Below, piece after piece: positions 15,286 to 24,222 of a stretch of DNA of 58,525 nt. Origin of the DNA: Deinococcus sedimenti (GTDB lineage: Bacteria > Deinococcota > Deinococci > Deinococcales > Deinococcaceae); the NCBI RefSeq assembly GCF_014648135.1, contig NZ_BMQN01000015.1:1-58525 (forward strand), written 5' to 3'. The position numbers and the translations under genes were made by a program. Each line of letters begins with the position of its first letter. Positions within the stretch are counted from its first letter, which is position 1. The notes under the pieces were generated by a model. The model was not told where the DNA came from. It did not search any database and worked only from the letters and a program-made list of their open reading frames with translations.

Positions 15286-15852
15286 TCAGCAGCCCGTCTG
15301 TGTCACGAAGCGAGTCGTTGGCGACTCGTTCTCGAACCACGACGCACCGAATCCATTAGCCAGTTGCATGGTGTATATCTCTTCGCTGGCATTCATAAAG
15401 CCCATGTACGAGGGCTTGTTGATGAAGTAGATGGCCGACTGCCCACGGACGGCAGACGTGCAGGCTCTGAAGACTTTCTCAGCGCTCAATCCCTGGAGTG
15501 GCACCCCCGAAACGAAGCTGAAGAACTCCAGCGCAAAAGACCCGTCTTCAACGCTGTCCTGAGCAGGGGGGTAACGCAACCCGGCTCGTACGACGGTCGT
15601 GCCCATCCTGGTGAAAAACACGAGGTAGTCATCCAGACCGTACGTCTGACCCCTGAAGCCGCTCACCTTGTAATACACCTCGTTGATCTCGGTGCTGACC
15701 TTGATGCTGCCGGCCAGGAAGCACTTGTACTGCCTGCAGAAGGCGCTTTTCATGAAGTCGGTGCTGGATCCGATGTAGGCAGGTTTCACCTGAGCGTGTG
15801 CCATCCCGAGGCCAACAGCACAGACCGCAGCAATCCTACTCAATGTTCGCAT
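15286..15852 (-). CDS. Secreted hypothetical protein
   Basis: 188 residues from ATG 15852 with a signal peptide (MRTLSRIAAVCAVGLGMAHA, cleavage before QVKPAYIG). The mature part has four Cys, two of them close together (FCRQYKCFL, then ACTSAV and the C-terminal residue), suggesting disulfides. Segments IKVSTEINEVYYKVSGF, YLVFFTRMGTTVVRAGLRYP and FALEFFSFVSG suggest a beta-rich fold. No recognised family. It appears to be a lone exported accessory protein; the upstream region to 16029 has no gene. Confidence 0.75.
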   Translation of the reverse strand: MRTLSRIAAVCAVGLGMAHAQVKPAYIGSSTDFMKSAFCRQYKCFLAGSIKVSTEINEVYYKVSGFRGQTYGLDDYLVFFTRMGTTVVRAGLRYPPAQDSVEDGSFALEFFSFVSGVPLQGLSAEKVFRACTSAVRGQSAIYFINKPSYMGFMNASEEIYTMQLANGFGASWFENESPTTRFVTQTGC

Positions 15853-16029
15853 GCCTCAGGGTACCGGCTCGCTCAGGCCAGTGTCAGCGCAACCTCAGGC
15901 CCACGTCCACGGCGCACCACGGCCCGCAGATGAGCACGTGCCGGCATCGTGCGCGGTGCCGTTCCTCAGCGCGGCGATGATCCACAACGTCTTCGCGCTC
16001 AGGCGTGAGAAGGTTGCGGCCTTCACGAC

Positions 16030-16932
16030 TCACCGCACCTGGGCATGGAGCAGCGCGAGCAGCAGTTCTGCCAGCCGGGCCGCTGGAACGCTCAAAGCAG
16101 GGCGCTCCAGGACGACGCGCGACATCATGTCCCGGCTGGGAGCGTGGTAGAACAGTACGCTGACCTGACCGAGCTCGCCTCCCAGGAAGTACTTCACGGC
16201 GTACTGGACGTCGGTCTCCTTCCCCTGGAGCGACAACCCGAACAACGGCGCGAGCTCGCGCAGGCGCCCCTCAATCAGGTCGTAGATCGTCCCGACGGGC
16301 CGCCCCAGGAAGGGCACCTCGAATACGTACGATCCGCGGGTCGGCCCCTCAGGCAGGATGAGCCACGAGAAGTCTTCACTGGAGATCTCGAGGGCGGCTT
16401 CCAGCTCCGCGCGGGTAACGATACCGCGCTGGCCCGCCAGTAGGGCGTCTAGGCCGGTGCCCTCGGCCTGCGCAGCACGTGCCCGCACGCGGAGGGCGCT
16501 GCGTAGCATCTCGTGGTACGCGTCGCTGGCGGGCAGCACACTCAGCTGCCCACCGGTGAAGCGGTGGAAAGTTTCGAAGTTCACGAACTTCGTCCCACGC
16601 GCCTTGCCCTGCGCTTCTCGGGTGTCGCTGGCGTAGACCATGACGCCGAACGCGTCCTCCAGCATGAACGCGAGTTCGGAGCGCATGAACGCCAGCAGTT
16701 GCACCGCGACCTTGATGGGCGAGCCGTCACGGATCACCACGAATGGCCGGTCGAAGCGGGCGTTCAGGGTCCTGACCAGGCCTGCGGCATGCTCGTCTGC
16801 CGCCACGAGGAGCCGCACGTGCAGGCGCTCCTCGGACGGCTCGTGGATCTTGAGCGTACTTACCCTGAGCTCGGACAGGGCCTCGTCGAGAGCGGCGCGG
16901 GTATAGGGTTGACGGATCTGTCGCTGGGTCAT
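16030..16932 (-). CDS. Hypothetical protein near the RecQ-like helicase cluster
   Basis: 300 residues from ATG 16932, preceded by TGGAGA; longer upstream reading is Pro/Arg-rich and unlikely. The N-terminal part (RAALDEALSELRVSTLKIHEP, ERLHVRLLVAADEHAAGLVRTLNARFDRPFVVIRDG) could be a small alpha/beta domain. The C-terminal part has FSWLILPEGPTRGSYVFEVPF and TIYDLIEGRLRELAPLFGLSL. No catalytic motif recognised. It lies 266 bases downstream of the coiled-coil membrane protein on the same strand and may be the third member of the helicase cluster. Confidence 0.65.
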   Translation of the reverse strand: MTQRQIRQPYTRAALDEALSELRVSTLKIHEPSEERLHVRLLVAADEHAAGLVRTLNARFDRPFVVIRDGSPIKVAVQLLAFMRSELAFMLEDAFGVMVYASDTREAQGKARGTKFVNFETFHRFTGGQLSVLPASDAYHEMLRSALRVRARAAQAEGTGLDALLAGQRGIVTRAELEAALEISSEDFSWLILPEGPTRGSYVFEVPFLGRPVGTIYDLIEGRLRELAPLFGLSLQGKETDVQYAVKYFLGGELGQVSVLFYHAPSRDMMSRVVLERPALSVPAARLAELLLALLHAQVR

Positions 16933-17198
16933 GCATCTCCAGTCCACATGCCAGTGGTCGAGGGTGATCCGGGTCGCTGGTCGCGCCTGGTCGAAGGGGG
17001 CTAGAGGCGGCTCGTGCGGAATCTGAGGGAAAGGGTGAGTGGGCGTCGGCCTGACGGCCTGATGGAGGCGGCGCGCCAGGGTCCAGGTGCCACGCAGAGT
17101 CATCCTTCAACAAGATGGCAGGTGCGCGGAACAAGGCGTGTCACGTGCTGGGCTGCGGCGCTCCCTGAACGCGCACGGCGCCGCTTCCCGGGGGGAGC

Positions 17199-17903
17199 TC
17201 ACCGCAGGAGGTTCACCCAGGTCGTGGCCGCGAGGACGACGGCCAGCAGCACCTGGAAGATCATGAGCTGCCCGGTCTTCCGCTTGGTGCGGCGGAGATC
17301 GGCGCGCAGGGTGGAAACGGCGGCGTTCATGGCGGCGAGTTGCTTCTGATGCTCCGCCTGCTGCGTGTGCAGGTCACCTGTGAGTGTCTGGAACTTCTGT
17401 TCCATCTTCTCCTCCTGACGCCGCTGTTGACGCAGCAGTTCCTGCTGCGCGGCCTGCAACGCCTCGGTGCGGTGCTGCTCGGCCCTGTCGAGGAGGGCTT
17501 CCATGTCGCGCTTGAACTCGTTCTGCCAGCGCTCGCTCTTGGCAGCCTGTTCCTGCCAGCGGCTCCGGAGGACCTCCGCTGTTCTCTGCAGTTCACGCTC
17601 CTGGTCTTTCAGCCAGAGGCCACTCTGGGTCCGTTCGTCCCCGAGCGACTGGATGAGCGCCGCGCTGCTCTGTTCGAGGGCGGCGATGAACGTGCTCGCG
17701 TCCTGGAGGGTGACCCGGGCCTGTTCGGTCCGCTCGTTCATCAGGTCGTACTGCCGCGCCATGTCCTCGAAGCGGGTGCGGATGGCGGTGAGTTGCCCGA
17801 TGTGCTGCGCGGCGCTGCGGATCAGTTCCAGGGAGGCCCGGGCTTCCTCCGCGACGTAGTCCAGGTCGGTGATGTGAGCGGCTTTGGTGTCGATGTGTGT
17901 CAT
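17199..17903 (-). CDS. Coiled-coil protein with C-terminal membrane helix
   Basis: 234 residues. ATG 17903 overlaps the helicase stop as ATGA, so it is translated with the helicase. Residues about 15-205 are almost wholly coiled coil (ARASLELIRSAAQHIGQL, LRSRWQEQAAKSERWQNEFK, AQQELLRQQRRQEEKMEQKF, AEHQKQLAAMNAAVSTLRADL). The C-terminus is a single membrane helix, LMIFQVLLAVVLAATTWVNLL, just before the stop. It resembles tail-anchored sensors or effectors placed beside nucleic-acid enzymes in defence operons. No enzymatic motif is visible. Function is inferred from context. Confidence 0.8.
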   Translation of the reverse strand: MTHIDTKAAHITDLDYVAEEARASLELIRSAAQHIGQLTAIRTRFEDMARQYDLMNERTEQARVTLQDASTFIAALEQSSAALIQSLGDERTQSGLWLKDQERELQRTAEVLRSRWQEQAAKSERWQNEFKRDMEALLDRAEQHRTEALQAAQQELLRQQRRQEEKMEQKFQTLTGDLHTQQAEHQKQLAAMNAAVSTLRADLRRTKRKTGQLMIFQVLLAVVLAATTWVNLLR

Positions 17904-20900
17904 GCGGTGACTCCCAGGTGTTCGGCGAGGTCTTGCAGTGGTGTGAGCACCTCGTCGACCAGTGCAGCGTGGGCGGTGCGGAGGCTCCGGTAGCGGCGCA
18001 CCGTCTGAAGGCGGCGGTGCGGCTCGGAGTGCTCCCCGAAGAGAGCCAGCGCTTCGTCTTCCAGCCACTGCAGACCCGCGGGGGTATGCAGCGTCCCGTC
18101 GGCCCGGGTGACCCAGGAGAAGGCTTCCTCAGGCTGGGCGCGTTTGGCGGTGTCGTAGAAGAGGCGCTGCGCGTCCGGCCCGGCCCCGGTGCGTGCCGCT
18201 TCGGTGAAGCCCTGGGCCAGGTGAGCCAGCGCGGCGGCCTCGAAGCCGGGGCGGAGGAGACGCAGCGTGCCGGCCAGGAACAGTGCGGAGAGGTTGGCCG
18301 GCTCGTGCTCCAGCTGATTGGCGGCGCGGGCGCCCAGGCCGACCACCGCGCCGTGCTGATCGGCCAGTGCTACCAGAGCGGTCAGGGCCTCAGGGTCGAA
18401 GTGTCGCATCACGTCCGGGAGGCGGCGCGTGATCTCGTCGAGGTGAGCGTCTTTTGGCGCGACCACGGCGCTGGTCCGCTGGAAATTGAGGTCCGGAACG
18501 CACACGTCGCAGAATCCGCAGTTGTAGTCGTCCGGCAGGTGATCGACCGCGTCGAAGATGGAGCGGATGATGACCCGGCGGCAGACGCGCTTCCCAGCGT
18601 CCGCACCGTGTGGCGGGCGGGCGTACTCCAGCTCGTTGGTCAACATCCGGTACCGCATCCGCTGAATCCGCCCGTACACCTCGTGAATCAGCACGGCCAG
18701 CGCGCGGGTCAGCTGAACCGGATCCTGCCGCCCGACCCCGGCGTCCCGGTTCTCACCACCGGACACCGTGAGGCCGACGGCCCGGTACATCCCCTTGATC
18801 GCCTCGTCCGTCAGGCCGAGGTCGTCCCGCAGGTGCGCCGTGAGCCGGTCGCTCACGGCTGCGATATCCCATGTCCGGCGCTCGACTTCAAACCGCACCG
18901 TGCGGCGCTCCTTGTACTGCAGGGTGTAGTCCCCCACCACCCCGAGTTGCTGCAGTCGGAAGAGCGACATCTGAGTCGCTTTGACCTCCTCCTCCTTCCA
19001 GACGTCAAAGGCGTTGCCTTGCGCCAGCTTGGGCAGCAGGCTCACGGCGGCCTCCACGTCTTGCTGCTCGCCCGGGTAACTGCCTTTGACGAACCGCGCC
19101 TGACGGCCGTAATCACACATGGGCTTGAGCCCGTAGGGACACTTGTGGAACTTCAGGTTGGTCGGATCTGACACGCAGGGCGGCTCCTGCGCCGCCTTCA
19201 GGTGCCGCTGGTAGCAGGTCTCGGTGGGCGGCTGGTAGATCAGCGCGGCGTGGGCATGCGCCCCGTCGCGACCCGCACGGCCGGCCTCCTGATAGAAGCC
19301 CTCCAGGCCGCTGGAGAGCGCGTGGTGCACCACGAAGCGGATGTTGCGCTTGTCGATGCCCATGCCGTAGCCCTTGGTGGCCACCAGCAGCGGAAACTTC
19401 CCGTCCTGGAACGCGTCCTGCCGTTCGATGAGCGTGTCCTCCCAGTGCCGATCGGTGACGATCTCCCGATCAGAGAACACGGCCTTGCACGCCAGGCACT
19501 GGCCACCGTACCGGCCGGCTACCCCCGCCTGGGCGAGGTCCTTCGCCGAGGCGCTCACGTAGAGGGCCGACCCGCACTCCGGGCAGCTGGTCGGGGCCGT
19601 GCTGGCATGCACCTGAATCAGATCCGGGTCGTGAATGATGCGCCGCTGCAGGCGGTCGGAAATGGCGTGCACACCCTCTTCCAGGGTGGTCTTGCCGTGC
19701 GTGTTCGCATACACGGCAAAGATGACCCCAGCGTGGGGATACACGTTGCGCGGCTGCAGCGGCACGAACTCCCGGAAGGGGATCTTCAGGGCGTGGGGAA
19801 CGACGTGCTCGATCACATGGGCCAGCAGGTCCGCCTTGTTCGTGTGGTCCCCGCCCAGCGGATGCACCGACAGGCTGATGTTGGTCCGGTCACTGCTGGC
19901 CAGTTGCTCCACGCTGTCTTCTGAGAGCCCCAGGACCCGCAGGACGTCCCGGCGCACAGGTTCCGAGGCGGTCGCGGTCAGGCCGATGATGGGCACAGGC
20001 CGGCCGGACGCCTCCTGCAGGGCCTCCCGAAGCCGGCGGATCTGCAGGTAGGCGGGGCGGAAGTCGTGCCCCCACTCCGAGACGCAGTGCGCCTCATCAA
20101 TGATCAGCGCGCCCACCGGCGTGCGCTGCATCGAAGCGCGCAGTTCCTCCGCGAACCCCTTGATCTGAAGGCGCTCCGGGGAGATGTAGAGCAGGCGGTA
20201 GGCGTGCGTGCGGAACCCTTCAAGCTTCCGGTTCTTCTCGGCGGTCGAGTCGTTGCTCGTGATGGCCTCGACACTGATCAGGCCCTGCCGGTGCAGGCTG
20301 TGGACCTGATCACGGATCAAGGCTTTCAAGGGACTGATGACGAGGGACGTGCGGGGCACCAGCATCGCGAACAACTGAAACACCAGCGACTTCCCGAATC
20401 CGGTCGGCAGCAACCCCAGTCCGGATTCCTGCCGCAGGGACCGCTGAACCAATTTGACCTGTTCCGGCTTCAGCTCAGGGACATTGAAAAATCTCCGGGT
20501 GAAGTAGTCGAGCAGGTCACGTCCGACCTGCGCGGGTTGGGCGTCCAGCGGTGGCGCGGCGTACGCCGCGCGGGTCTGCCGGGCCAGCGCCGTGAGGTGA
20601 TGGGGGAGCAGGACCTCACCCGCGACGGCCGCGGGCCGCTGCAGGATCGTCACGGCGTCCGCGGGAGCGTCTTCATCGGTAAGCCAGGCGATGTTCACCC
20701 ACGACCGGAGCGGGTCAGGCGTCACCGCGTTGGGATCAAGCGACTCGCCCAGGTACTCGCGCAGCACGGTCCGGTACAGCACCTCGTCTGTCGGCCGACG
20801 CACGGCGATGGTCAGCCGAGGCAGGCGCAGGGTGTGACCGTACAGGGCGGCCACCCGCTCCGCCACACCGATCAGATCAAGCAGCGCCAGTGGAAGCACC

Positions 20901-21784
20901 GGCAGGTGGGGCGCGTGATCGACGAGTGTGAGTTCCTCACGCCCGCCGGACGCCCAGGTCTCCAGCAGGGCGAGCAGCGCCAGCTGCATCTCCTGGAAGG
21001 CACCTGGGAGCGTGTCCAGCAGGGCGTCCACCCGACTCACGCTGGCGGTCACCGCCTGCGCGCCGGGCGTCCCCTTCGCCTCGAGCACCGGGCGCAGCAC
21101 CGCGTCCTGACTCGCCCATTCACCCAGGACCGCGGCCGCCCGCCCAGACCGGATATCCGACAAGGAAAAGGGCAGGTAGTGGTACCCCGCGCTGCTGAGA
21201 TCACGTTGCCGACTTTTTTCATCATCGAACCGCTCACTCGGGATGAAGTCCTGGCCGTGATAGCGCTCCCCTTCAATCTCCAGGGCGTACAGCTGCTGCC
21301 CACGCAGCACAAAGTCGATCCGGCGCCGTTTACCCAGCGAGTCCTGAAACGCCTCCTGAGGCGTCAGGAAGGAAAGCCCGGCCAATCCCAGCGCCGGGAC
21401 GAAGGCCTCTTCGAGGAACAGACGCTCCGCGTAATGTTCATCCTGGCCCTGGGACGGCGGGCGAAGGTCATGCTGCCGGATGAACTCTTCCGTGCTCACG
21501 TACACCGCACGGTTCTTCCGGGCGGCACGGTCCCGCTGACGGCCGGATCGTTCGAGCCGCAGGTGCCAGTCCGTCACGCGGTCGAACTCACCCTCAGAGA
21601 ACATCAAGGGGATGCACTGGGCGTGGGTGGACAGGACGTCAGGCGCAAGGCAGCCCGCCGCGCGGAGCACCGCGGACCGAACGGGAGCCGGGAGTGGCCC
21701 TAAGGGTTGTTGGGCCGTTGCCCCCAAGGTGGTCAAACCACCAACGGCGTAGACCAGGGACCAGAGGGGGGAATGAGAAGGCAT
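17900..21784 (-). CDS. Endonuclease-RecQ-like helicase fusion protein
   Basis: 1294 residues. An N-terminal Vsr/DUF559-like PD-(D/E)XK segment runs about residues 145-205: D157 in RRRIDFVL, then E169 and E171 in LYALEIEGERYHG, followed by the family's D..R..L..AGY pattern. The RecQ-type SF2 helicase follows, with Walker A GLLPTGFGKS (457-466), DEAH in IIDEAHCVSEWGHDFRPAY (from 561), GLTATASEP (motif III) and GYGMGIDKRNIRFVVHHAL with GFYQEAGRAGRDG (V/VI). Cys clusters CPECG...CLAC, CVSDP...HKCPYG...MC and CGFCDVC look like zinc sites. It is far longer than housekeeping RecQ (about 600). Probably a DNA-targeting defence helicase-nuclease, coupled to a coiled-coil membrane protein. The ribosome site is weak, so the start could lie further in. 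Confidence 0.9.
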   Translation of the reverse strand: MPSHSPLWSLVYAVGGLTTLGATAQQPLGPLPAPVRSAVLRAAGCLAPDVLSTHAQCIPLMFSEGEFDRVTDWHLRLERSGRQRDRAARKNRAVYVSTEEFIRQHDLRPPSQGQDEHYAERLFLEEAFVPALGLAGLSFLTPQEAFQDSLGKRRRIDFVLRGQQLYALEIEGERYHGQDFIPSERFDDEKSRQRDLSSAGYHYLPFSLSDIRSGRAAAVLGEWASQDAVLRPVLEAKGTPGAQAVTASVSRVDALLDTLPGAFQEMQLALLALLETWASGGREELTLVDHAPHLPVLPLALLDLIGVAERVAALYGHTLRLPRLTIAVRRPTDEVLYRTVLREYLGESLDPNAVTPDPLRSWVNIAWLTDEDAPADAVTILQRPAAVAGEVLLPHHLTALARQTRAAYAAPPLDAQPAQVGRDLLDYFTRRFFNVPELKPEQVKLVQRSLRQESGLGLLPTGFGKSLVFQLFAMLVPRTSLVISPLKALIRDQVHSLHRQGLISVEAITSNDSTAEKNRKLEGFRTHAYRLLYISPERLQIKGFAEELRASMQRTPVGALIIDEAHCVSEWGHDFRPAYLQIRRLREALQEASGRPVPIIGLTATASEPVRRDVLRVLGLSEDSVEQLASSDRTNISLSVHPLGGDHTNKADLLAHVIEHVVPHALKIPFREFVPLQPRNVYPHAGVIFAVYANTHGKTTLEEGVHAISDRLQRRIIHDPDLIQVHASTAPTSCPECGSALYVSASAKDLAQAGVAGRYGGQCLACKAVFSDREIVTDRHWEDTLIERQDAFQDGKFPLLVATKGYGMGIDKRNIRFVVHHALSSGLEGFYQEAGRAGRDGAHAHAALIYQPPTETCYQRHLKAAQEPPCVSDPTNLKFHKCPYGLKPMCDYGRQARFVKGSYPGEQQDVEAAVSLLPKLAQGNAFDVWKEEEVKATQMSLFRLQQLGVVGDYTLQYKERRTVRFEVERRTWDIAAVSDRLTAHLRDDLGLTDEAIKGMYRAVGLTVSGGENRDAGVGRQDPVQLTRALAVLIHEVYGRIQRMRYRMLTNELEYARPPHGADAGKRVCRRVIIRSIFDAVDHLPDDYNCGFCDVCVPDLNFQRTSAVVAPKDAHLDEITRRLPDVMRHFDPEALTALVALADQHGAVVGLGARAANQLEHEPANLSALFLAGTLRLLRPGFEAAALAHLAQGFTEAARTGAGPDAQRLFYDTAKRAQPEEAFSWVTRADGTLHTPAGLQWLEDEALALFGEHSEPHRRLQTVRRYRSLRTAHAALVDEVLTPLQDLAEHLGVTA

Positions 21785-22078
21785 GCCGACGCCACCGTAG
21801 CAGTAAAAAACCTGCTGTATGCGCGCAAATCCGTGATTCCGAAGTGACCGGGGGTCAGGACAGGGACGCTGACGTTCGCCCGCCGATCGGGCCAGCCCAA
21901 ATGAGCCCAGCGTCCTTGATGAGCCGCGCCAAAAAACGGGTCCAGGTCTACCCGGAATCCCTGGCTGGACCGAGCCGCCCCCAGAAACGGGGCCACGTCA
22001 CTGAGCTGCATGATGAGGTGATCACCGTCCCTCAGCGGTCAGCATGGGTTGAGCTCGAGAGAGCCCCCAAGATTGGGC

Positions 22079-23398
22079 ATGCCTCCAAGACGACGCGCCG
22101 GCGAGGGAACCGTCCATCCGATCCGCTGGAACGGCCGCATCGTGAGTTACCGCGGCCTGGCCAGTTACGTCGACCCGGTCACCGGAAAGCAGCGGCGCCG
22201 GTCGGTCAGCCGCGCCACCCGCGCGGAGGCGGAACGGGCTCTAAAGGATCTGCAGCGCACACTGCCGCAGGTCACTCGACGCCGCGCCCGGACCGCGACG
22301 CCCCCGACCCTGCCGCCCGCGTCAGACCCCACTTCCCTGCACGCCTACCTGCTTCGCTGGCTGACCTACAAGGAGCGGGATGTCCGGCCGTCCACCTACC
22401 GGCTGTACGTGATTGCCCTGCAGCCGGTGGTGCCGGTCCTGGGGGCCACGCCCCTGACGGAGGTGACGGTGCTCGGCGTTGAGGAACTGGTTCGCGTCCT
22501 GCACCGCGAGCGCGGCCCCCAGGGCGCGGGGCGCTCCCTGCACATCCTGCGCATGGCGCTGCGGCAGGCGGTCCGCTGGCAGCTCGTCCCCGCAAACGCC
22601 GCGCAGGACGTCCGTAAACCGAGAGTCGTCCGGCCGGAGACGCTCGTGTGGACGCCGACCCAGGCCGCCCGGTTCCTGCAGGCGGCGAGCACGCACCGCC
22701 TATACCCGCTGTTCGTGCTGGCCCTCAGCACCGGCCTGCGGCGCGGGGAACTGCTGGCCCTCCACTGGGGCGACGTGGATCTGGACGGCCGGGAGATCAC
22801 GGTCCGGCACAACCTCGTCAAGGACGCCACCGGTCACTACGCGATCGGCGCGCCGAAGACCGACGCGGGGCACCGGCGGGTCCTGCTGGCCGAGGACGTG
22901 GTCGGGATTCTCCGGGCGCACCGGCGACTCGAGTGCCGCGGGCGGCGCTCGCCCCGTCCGGACGACCTGGTGTTCACGGCCGCGTCGGGGCAGCACGTGC
23001 AGGGCCGCCACCTCGACCGGACCTACCGGGCGTTGACGGAGCAGGCGGGCGTGCCGAGGATCCGCTTTCACGACCTGCGCCACACGGCCGCGAGTTTGCT
23101 GATGCGGCGCGGCGTGCCGCCCAAGGTGGTCGCCGACCGGCTCGGACACGCGGACGCCAGCTTCACGCTGAAGGTCTACACGCACGTGTACGACGACCAG
23201 CGCGCCGCCGCGGCCCTCCCGCTGAGCGAGCTTCTGAACGCACCGGAGCAGCCACGTATCCCCGTTTCCTCTCGGGATCAGCGGGAGGCCGGGCTGGACG
23301 CCCTGCGGGAGCTGCACGAGGCATTGGGCCGCTTCCTGGCCCGCGCGCCCGACTGGGCGCAGGCCGCCCTGAGCGAGTTGATGCAGCCACGAACCTGA
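22079..23398 (+). CDS. Phage-type tyrosine integrase
   Basis: 439 residues from ATG 22079 (a TTG at 22049 is an alternative). The N-terminal arm-binding-like domain (GEGTVHPIRWNGRIVSYRG, ASYVDPVTGKQRRRSVSRAT) is typical of integrases of actinophage/Deinococcus type. The core-binding domain spans about 85-170. Catalytic residues: Arg in LSTGLRRGELLALHW, Lys in IGAPKTDAGHRRV, HxxR in FHDLRHTAASLL, His in RLGHADASFTL and Tyr in KVYTHVYDD. It is divergent from the helicase gene (21784). It could mark the edge of an integrated island carrying the helicase or restriction genes; no attachment repeat was found. Confidence 0.92.
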   Translation: MPPRRRAGEGTVHPIRWNGRIVSYRGLASYVDPVTGKQRRRSVSRATRAEAERALKDLQRTLPQVTRRRARTATPPTLPPASDPTSLHAYLLRWLTYKERDVRPSTYRLYVIALQPVVPVLGATPLTEVTVLGVEELVRVLHRERGPQGAGRSLHILRMALRQAVRWQLVPANAAQDVRKPRVVRPETLVWTPTQAARFLQAASTHRLYPLFVLALSTGLRRGELLALHWGDVDLDGREITVRHNLVKDATGHYAIGAPKTDAGHRRVLLAEDVVGILRAHRRLECRGRRSPRPDDLVFTAASGQHVQGRHLDRTYRALTEQAGVPRIRFHDLRHTAASLLMRRGVPPKVVADRLGHADASFTLKVYTHVYDDQRAAAALPLSELLNAPEQPRIPVSSRDQREAGLDALRELHEALGRFLARAPDWAQAALSELMQPRT

Positions 23399-23592
23399 AC
23401 GGAAATCCCGGCGCGCCGAACGCGGTGGCACCTCCAGCGGCTGGCGGGTGACCGGAGGTATAGGAGCACCGGGTGCCCGGGAACCGTCCAGAGCCTGGAG
23501 ATCGTTGCCCCGTTGCGGCTGACCTCTACTATGACGAGCTGACGGTCATGACGACTGCCGGGAGCGTTTGGGGAATGGTCTGCGGCCGACGC

Positions 23593-23967
23593 TCACTCCT
23601 CAGTTTTGTTCGCCTGGTAAGCAGCTTCGAAGTCTGCAAGAATCTTGCGGTTCCCGAGGCTTTGCAGCCCGAGACTCAACAGTTTCTTCACTTCAGGGAA
23701 GTAAGGCTCATCGGTAATGTCTTTTTGGAAGCCCCGTTTCAACGTTGTCCGGCCGGTCAAGGTCACACGGAAGTCGTCTGCATCCCGGGCATACCTGCAG
23801 CGCGTATCCACGATCCGCTGGTAGAGGAAGTACCGCTTTTCACGGGCTGAGGCGCGGCCCACGCACCAGATGACGCCTCCCTCGTTCGCGGCACGTTCAG
23901 CGACCGCTTCCTTATTGGTTGCGATGACGCCACTGCTGGCGACTTCCCCACGAAAGCCTCGACCCAT
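23593..23967 (-). CDS. Small hypothetical protein, possibly truncated
   Basis: 124 residues from ATG 23967, with a stop codon only ten codons upstream in the same frame. It reads GVIATNKEAVAERAANEGG, VIWCVGRASAREKRYFLYQRIVDT, DADDFRVTLTGRTTLKRGF and PYFPEVKKLLSLGLQSLG. It has the feel of a genuine domain, but no family was recognised. Codons are less GC-biased than in neighbours, suggesting separate transfer. It may be an intact small gene or the remnant of a longer one, because possible IS200/IS605-type debris lies just upstream. Confidence 0.5.
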   Translation of the reverse strand: MGRGFRGEVASSGVIATNKEAVAERAANEGGVIWCVGRASAREKRYFLYQRIVDTRCRYARDADDFRVTLTGRTTLKRGFQKDITDEPYFPEVKKLLSLGLQSLGNRKILADFEAAYQANKTEE

Positions 23968-24025
23968 CGTGGCTGGGTTGTGGTAGAAGCTGAGGCCCTA
24001 CGCTGATCCAGGGCGCATCTGAACA

Positions 24026-24170
24026 CCGTGTCGGCGCACGTGTTTCAGATGCACCATTCTGCTGAGCTTCTCCCACCGGGAAACGCGTGAATCCTCCCGC
24101 TGCGCGTTCGGGAGAAGCCCCTTGAGTCCCCGTCTTCAAGGGCGAAGGCATGCCCGGCGGCTCCCGGATG
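24026..24170 (-). mobile_element. Possible IS200/IS605-type element end (remnant)
   Basis: Two adjacent hairpins lie here: CTCCCG-N9-CGGGAG (near 24093-24114) and CCCTTGA-N10-TCAAGGG (24119-24142). Read on the minus strand the second gives GAAGACGGGGACTCAAGGGG followed by CTTC. This resembles the imperfect-palindrome ends of IS200/IS605 elements and their guide-RNA region. No transposase remains. This is pattern recognition only and may be coincidental. Confidence 0.25.
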
Positions 24171-24173
24171 CGC

Positions 24174-24204
24174 GAGCGAAGCGGCCAGGGTGGCCGCTTC
24201 GCTC
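24174..24204 (-). terminator. Hairpin terminator of the restriction-modification operon
   Basis: GAGCGAAGCGGCCA (24174-24187), loop GGG, then the exact complement at 24191-24204: a perfect 14-base GC-rich stem. It lies 19 bases after the methyltransferase stop on the minus strand. No T-run follows, so it may stabilise the 3' end rather than act as a classical intrinsic terminator. Confidence 0.6.
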
Positions 24205-24222
24205 TGGGGACCTGTAGGCCGC

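Noticed and set aside
20066..21703. A 545-codon open frame antisense to the RecQ-like helicase
   Set aside because: Low-complexity translation and no start site; the helicase frame carries all the motifs.
22079..23398. Attachment (att) repeats around the integrase
   Set aside because: No repeated segment of useful length was noticed on either side, and no tRNA gene is present to act as target.
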